Source of the DNA: Microbacterium enclense
GTDB taxonomy: Bacteria; Actinomycetota; Actinomycetes; Actinomycetales; Microbacteriaceae
DNA length: 64,000 bases
Assembly (NCBI GenBank): GCA_038182865.1
Contig: CP116226.1
Coordinates: forward strand, 930,001 to 994,000
Reading direction: 5' to 3'
Translations under genes and position numbers: made by a program
Notes under the pieces: model-generated
The model's database searches: none
What the model saw: the letters and a program-made list of their open reading frames with translations, nothing else
What the model was told of the DNA's origin: nothing
Shown here: piece by piece, positions 60,076-64,000 of the stretch
How positions within the stretch are numbered: position 1 is the first letter of the stretch
How the letters are laid out: every line of letters starts with the position of its first letter

Positions 60076-61886
60076 CCGCCTACGCCGATCTGCTCCCCAC
60101 CACCGACGAACTCGTGCACCTGCGCGCAGTCGCCGCGGGCCTGGATACCCCCGACCTCATCGTGCGCGGCGGACTCGTCCAGTCGCCCGGCACCGAGGAG
60201 TGGCTCGAACGCGACGTGCTCATCGCGGGGCGACACATCGCGGCACTGACCCCGTGGGGTCACGTGGGCTCCGGCGAGGCCGTGGAAGAGGTCGACGCTC
60301 GCGGCCATCACGTCGTCCCCGGTTTCATCGACACCCACCTGCACATCGAGTACACCAACCTCACCCCGGGCGAACTGGCGCGCCTCTCGGTGCCGCGCGG
60401 AACCACGACGGTGCTGACCGACCCCAACGGGGCGGCGAACGTCTGGGGCACCGACGGGATGGACCTGCTGCGCCGCACGCGCACTCCGCTGCACATCTTC
60501 GAACAGGTCTCGCCCACCACTCCCACCTCCGCCGATCTCGAGCGCGGCGGACAGGTGATCGCCGAGGACGTCGTGCGCGCCCGCCTCCGCGACGACGACA
60601 CCGTGACGCTCGGCGAGAGCAACCCCTTCGACCTCGGCGAGCTGTCGACCGGACGGTTCCGCGCGGCGCTGGCGGCGGGGCGTCGGCTCACCGGCCACAC
60701 CGCCTCGCAGACGGGGCCGTCTCTCTGGGGCTACCTTGCGGCGGGTATCGGCGACGACCACAACGCTCGCACGGTCGACGAGGTGCTCGAGCGCGTGCGG
60801 CTCGGAGCACGGATCACGGTCATGGGCTCGTCGCTGACCGACAACACCGGCCCCCTCTTCGCCGACCTGGATGCCATCGCCCCGGCGCTGCGATCCCTGA
60901 GCTTCTGCGCCGACGACAAGCACGCGCTCGATCTCTCGACCGAGGGTCACATCGACCACCACGTGCGCGCGGTCATCCGTGCGGGCGTCGATCCGCAGCT
61001 GGCCTACCGGATGGCGACGACGCAGCCGGCGCTGTACTACCGGCTCGACCAGGTGCTCGGGGTGCTGGCGCCCTCCCGGCTCGCCGACGTCCTCGTCATC
61101 CCCGACCTCGCCGAGGTGCGTCCCGCCGTGGTCGTGGTCGCCGGAGAGGTGGTCGCGCGAGAGGGCGAAGCGACCTTCGCCAACACCGACGTCATCCCCG
61201 AGTGGGCGCGCGACACGGTGCACCTGCCCGACGAGCTTCCGACCGATCTGTTCTCCGTCCCCGCCCCCGCCGGACCGGAGCCTGTGCAGGTGCGGGCGAT
61301 GGAGATGTACGACGGCTATTTCAAACGGGCCTTCGTCGCGGAACTCGCCGCCACCGACGGGGAGGTGACCTCCGACCCCGCACAGGACGTGTTGAAGATC
61401 GCCGTCGTCGACCGTCACCGCGGGGAGGCGCTCGCCGGAATCGGGTTCGTCCGCGGGTTCGGGCTGCAGCGGGGAGCCATCGCGATCACGATGAACTGTC
61501 CGAACATGAACATCTCGGTGGTCGGCGCCGACGACGCGTCCATGCGCCTGGCCGTCGAAGAGCTGGGGCGGATGGGCGGGGGCTTCGTCACCGTCGCCGA
61601 CGGCGAGGTGCTCGCTCGGGTCCCGCTTCCCGTCGGCGGGATGATGAGCGACGCCCCCTTCGAGGAGACGGCGGCCGCGCTCGCGGCGGGGCACGCGGCC
61701 ACCCATGCACTGGGATGCCGCATCCCTTCGCCGTACATCATCCTGTCGTTCGTCGGTCTGTACGTCGTCCCCGACCTCGGCCTCACCGAGCTCGGCCTCA
61801 TCGACGCGGCCACCCAACGCTTCGTCGACGTCCTGCTGCCGGGCCCGGTCGACGCGTGCGGGCACGAGCACGAGGCGACGTCGTGA
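60072..61886 (+). CDS. ade: Adenine deaminase
   Basis: 604 aa amidohydrolase converting adenine to hypoxanthine and ammonia. VVPGFIDTHLHIEYTNL contains the first two metal His; GESNPFDL and GHTASQ, then the SFCADDKHALDL Asp, complete the di-metal site. The C-terminal adenine-deaminase domain (VGGMMSDAPFEE) is present. Start ATG overlaps the ATPase stop by 4 nt and its stop overlaps the permease start, so the enzyme is embedded within the transporter operon. Confidence 0.92.
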   Translation: MTAYADLLPTTDELVHLRAVAAGLDTPDLIVRGGLVQSPGTEEWLERDVLIAGRHIAALTPWGHVGSGEAVEEVDARGHHVVPGFIDTHLHIEYTNLTPGELARLSVPRGTTTVLTDPNGAANVWGTDGMDLLRRTRTPLHIFEQVSPTTPTSADLERGGQVIAEDVVRARLRDDDTVTLGESNPFDLGELSTGRFRAALAAGRRLTGHTASQTGPSLWGYLAAGIGDDHNARTVDEVLERVRLGARITVMGSSLTDNTGPLFADLDAIAPALRSLSFCADDKHALDLSTEGHIDHHVRAVIRAGVDPQLAYRMATTQPALYYRLDQVLGVLAPSRLADVLVIPDLAEVRPAVVVVAGEVVAREGEATFANTDVIPEWARDTVHLPDELPTDLFSVPAPAGPEPVQVRAMEMYDGYFKRAFVAELAATDGEVTSDPAQDVLKIAVVDRHRGEALAGIGFVRGFGLQRGAIAITMNCPNMNISVVGADDASMRLAVEELGRMGGGFVTVADGEVLARVPLPVGGMMSDAPFEETAAALAAGHAATHALGCRIPSPYIILSFVGLYVVPDLGLTELGLIDAATQRFVDVLLPGPVDACGHEHEATS

Positions 61887-63097
61887 ACCGCGCCCGGCTG
61901 CGCTCCCTGACCCTCTCGACAGCCGTCGTCCTCGTCGTCGCGGCCGTCGCCATGGCCCTCATCGTGTTCGCCGGTGCCGACCCGCTCGTCGGGCTGCGCG
62001 GCCTCGTCGAGGGGGTGTCCAGCTCCCCGTACCGCGTCGGCGAGCTGCTGGTCGGGGCGGTCCCGGTCGCGATCGTCGCCCTGACCCTGGTACCGGCGCT
62101 ACGGGCGGGGGTGTTCTCGGTCGGCGCGGAGGGGCAGGTCGTGATCGGCGCGATCGCCGCGACCGCGGCGACCTTCGCGATCCGTGGGGCGCTCGGCGAC
62201 GCCGCACCCGCGCCGCTCTACTGGCTCGCGGGAGCGGGGGCCGGGGCAGCAGGCGGTGCCCTGTTCGCGCTGCTGCCGGCCTGGCTCGCCGCGAGGTGGA
62301 ACGTCGACGTCATCCTCTCCACGCTGCTGCTGAACTACGTCGCCGCGGGTGTGCTGGGCTGGTCTCTGCGCACCTGGCTCGCCAGCCCCGAGAACACCGC
62401 CACCCCGCAGAGCGACACGCTGCCGGCGGAGGCGGCTCTTCCCGACCTCCTCCCCGGCACGCGCGCGCACGTGGGGGTGCTGCTGGTGCTCGTGGCCGTG
62501 GTGGTGTTCGAGCTGTGGCGACGCAGCGCGCACGCCATGCGCGTGCGCATCTTCGCGGAGCGGCCGGCGCTGGCCCGTCGTCTCGGCGCGACCCGGACGC
62601 GCACCCTCCTCTCGACGATGCTCGTATCGGGCGCGGGTGCCGGGGTGGTCGGATGGATGCAGGTCGCCGGCGTCAACGACCGCCTGCTGGGCTCCGTCTC
62701 GGGCGGCGTGGGCTTCTCGGGTCTCGCGGTCGCCTTGCTCGGTGGCCTTCTCCCCGTCGGCATCGCCGCCGCGGCGGTGTTCTTCTCCGCCCTCGCGGTC
62801 GGTGCGGTCGGGATGCAGTCGGCGACAGGCTCGGTGCCGTCGTCGATCGCCGATGTCATCAAGGGCGTGCTGCTCCTGGGCGTCGCGGTGGTGGCGGCGA
62901 CGCGTCCCGGGCTGGTCGCACCCGCCCACCCTGCGCCCGCGCCCGCGCCGGACGACGGCGCGCTGAGTGCCGCCGAGACGGCGGCCGCGACCGCTGCATC
63001 GGGTGAGCCGTTCCTCGCGACGGACTCCGCGCCCGAAGCTCTCGCGGAGCACTCCGCGTCCGCGGCGCCTCTCTCGCCCCGGGACGGACGACGATGA
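61883..63097 (+). CDS. Nucleoside ABC transporter permease 1 (YufP-like)
   Basis: 404 aa, about eight to ten membrane helices. PYRVGELLVGAVPVAIVALTLVPALRAGVFSVGAEGQVVIGAIAAT and WNVDVILSTLLLNYVAAGVLGW are the branched-chain/BPD-type permease signatures; the FSVGAEGQ motif is typical of BMP-linked permeases. A hydrophilic tail of about 55 residues rich in Ala/Pro follows the last helix. GTG start overlaps the ade stop by 4 nt. Confidence 0.9.
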   Translation: MNRARLRSLTLSTAVVLVVAAVAMALIVFAGADPLVGLRGLVEGVSSSPYRVGELLVGAVPVAIVALTLVPALRAGVFSVGAEGQVVIGAIAATAATFAIRGALGDAAPAPLYWLAGAGAGAAGGALFALLPAWLAARWNVDVILSTLLLNYVAAGVLGWSLRTWLASPENTATPQSDTLPAEAALPDLLPGTRAHVGVLLVLVAVVVFELWRRSAHAMRVRIFAERPALARRLGATRTRTLLSTMLVSGAGAGVVGWMQVAGVNDRLLGSVSGGVGFSGLAVALLGGLLPVGIAAAAVFFSALAVGAVGMQSATGSVPSSIADVIKGVLLLGVAVVAATRPGLVAPAHPAPAPAPDDGALSAAETAAATAASGEPFLATDSAPEALAEHSASAAPLSPRDGRR

Positions 63098-64000
63098 CGA
63101 TCGACCTGTGGGTGTCCATCCTCGTCGGCGCTCTCGCCCTCGCGGCGCCGCTCGTGATCGCCGGGATCGGCGAGGGCTTCGTGGAACGGGCGGGCCGGCT
63201 GAACCTCGGCATCGAAGGCATGATGATCCTCGGCGCCCTCGCCGGCGTCTTCGTCGCCGCCGCGGCCGGCCCCTGGGTGGGGCTGCTGGCCGGGGCCGTC
63301 GTCGGCGTGGTCCTCGCCGCGGGCATGAATGCTCTCGTCTACGCGCTGCGCGCGAACGAGATCGTCGTGGGCGTGGCGGTGACGATGCTGGGGCTCGGCC
63401 TGTCGACCTACCTCTTCCAGCTATGGATCCCCGCCGGCACGACCAACGTCAGCGTCGACACACTGGGGCGCGTCGACCTCGGGCCGCTGAGCGAGATCCC
63501 CGTGATCGGCCCCGTGCTGTTCACCCAGAGCCCGGTCGTCTACGCCGCAGGGGTCCTTCTCGTCCTCGCGTGGGCACTGGCGCGATTCACCCGCTTCGGC
63601 ATCCAGGTACGCGCGGTCGGCTCCGACCCCGTGTCCGCCGCCCTCCGCGGCGTCCGCCCGCGCGCGGTCGGCGAGCGCGCCCTCCTGCTGGGCGGCACGC
63701 TGGCGGGGGTGGCAGGAGCGGCGATCGCCCTCGGCTCGATCGGCGCGTTCACGCCGGGCATGACCGCCGGACGGGGGTACATCGTGCTCGCGATCGTCAT
63801 CATGGGCCGGATGACACCGGTCGGCATCGCGCTCGGCGCGCTGCTCTTCGGCTTCCTGCAGTCGTTCTCGCTCCTGGCACAGTCGATCGCCACGCAGCTG
63901 CCCAGCGAGGTCTACGCCACGCTTCCCTACCTGGTGACCCTGGTCGTGCTGGTCCTCACCTCCCGTGCGGAGCTCCGTCGCCACTCCGCTCGACGGCGTA
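63094..64000 (+). CDS. Nucleoside ABC transporter permease 2 (YufQ-like), partial at window end
   Basis: At least 302 codons, open at the right edge. LAAPLVIAGIGEGFVERAGRLNLGIEGMMILGALAGVF is the second-permease hallmark (RxGRLNLGIEGMM), followed by ANEIVVGVAVTMLGLGLSTYLF and GRGYIVLAIVIMGRMTPVGIALGALLFG. ATG at 63094 overlaps the first permease stop by 4 nt. It pairs with the product of 61883 to form the nucleoside channel. The stop codon lies beyond 64000. Confidence 0.9.
   Translation, partial: MTIDLWVSILVGALALAAPLVIAGIGEGFVERAGRLNLGIEGMMILGALAGVFVAAAAGPWVGLLAGAVVGVVLAAGMNALVYALRANEIVVGVAVTMLGLGLSTYLFQLWIPAGTTNVSVDTLGRVDLGPLSEIPVIGPVLFTQSPVVYAAGVLLVLAWALARFTRFGIQVRAVGSDPVSAALRGVRPRAVGERALLLGGTLAGVAGAAIALGSIGAFTPGMTAGRGYIVLAIVIMGRMTPVGIALGALLFGFLQSFSLLAQSIATQLPSEVYATLPYLVTLVVLVLTSRAELRRHSARRR

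Overview
The window is very GC-rich, has strong GC bias at third codon positions, GTG starts, and many 4-nt stop/start overlaps. This points to a high-GC actinobacterium. Gene content and intergenic repeats fit Microbacteriaceae, probably Microbacterium (inference, not proven by any marker gene here). No rRNA, tRNA, CRISPR, transposase or phage gene was seen. Long antisense ORFs are GC artefacts and were left out.

Layout. 1-11.2 kb holds general metabolism: an esterase cut by the window edge, a split-barrel flavoprotein, an SDR, a CMD-family protein, an M20 peptidase, a three-gene polar amino acid ABC transporter, a GNAT, an NAD(P)H-hydrate dehydratase/phosphatase pair, and an HTH membrane regulator. 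11.4-22.3 kb holds a membrane protein and an eight-gene minus-strand operon: oligopeptide-type ABC transporter, three luciferase-like flavin monooxygenases (LLM) and a DUF1684 protein. 22.5-25.2 kb holds a GNAT and a MarR-controlled pair (metallo-beta-lactamase fold plus NTF2-like protein).

25.3-34.3 kb is a complete Nit1-type nitrilase cluster of the MSMEG_0565-0572 / Sll0783-0787 type. In order of transcription it encodes a radical SAM protein, a GNAT-AIRS fusion, the Sll0783-type protein, an active-site-intact nitrilase, the MSMEG_0570 protein, a flavoprotein monooxygenase, a second nitrilase-fold protein that has lost the catalytic Cys and Glu, a glycosyltransferase and an AMP-dependent ligase. 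34.5-48.5 kb carries a second LLM plus oligopeptide-type ABC module, paralogous in part to the first, so two related modules flank the nitrilase cluster.

48.6-64 kb is a purine catabolism and salvage region: an MTHFR-like protein, a PNPOx-like protein, a two-subunit xanthine-dehydrogenase-type enzyme with a fused 2Fe-2S/Mo subunit, a GntR regulator, divergent nucleoside deaminase and adenosine deaminase genes, then a BMP-type nucleoside ABC transporter with adenine deaminase embedded in it. The last permease runs off the window.

Regulatory reading. Several intergenic regions contain GTnAC-n6-GAAAC-like motifs resembling actinobacterial GlnR boxes: 925-940, 1573-1588, 31763-31800, 49705-49720 and 55639-55654. 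The last three lie beside nitrilase and purine genes. Together with the gene content this suggests a nitrogen-scavenging theme (inference). Palindromic repeats of one family sit between two pairs of convergent genes and in one divergent region.
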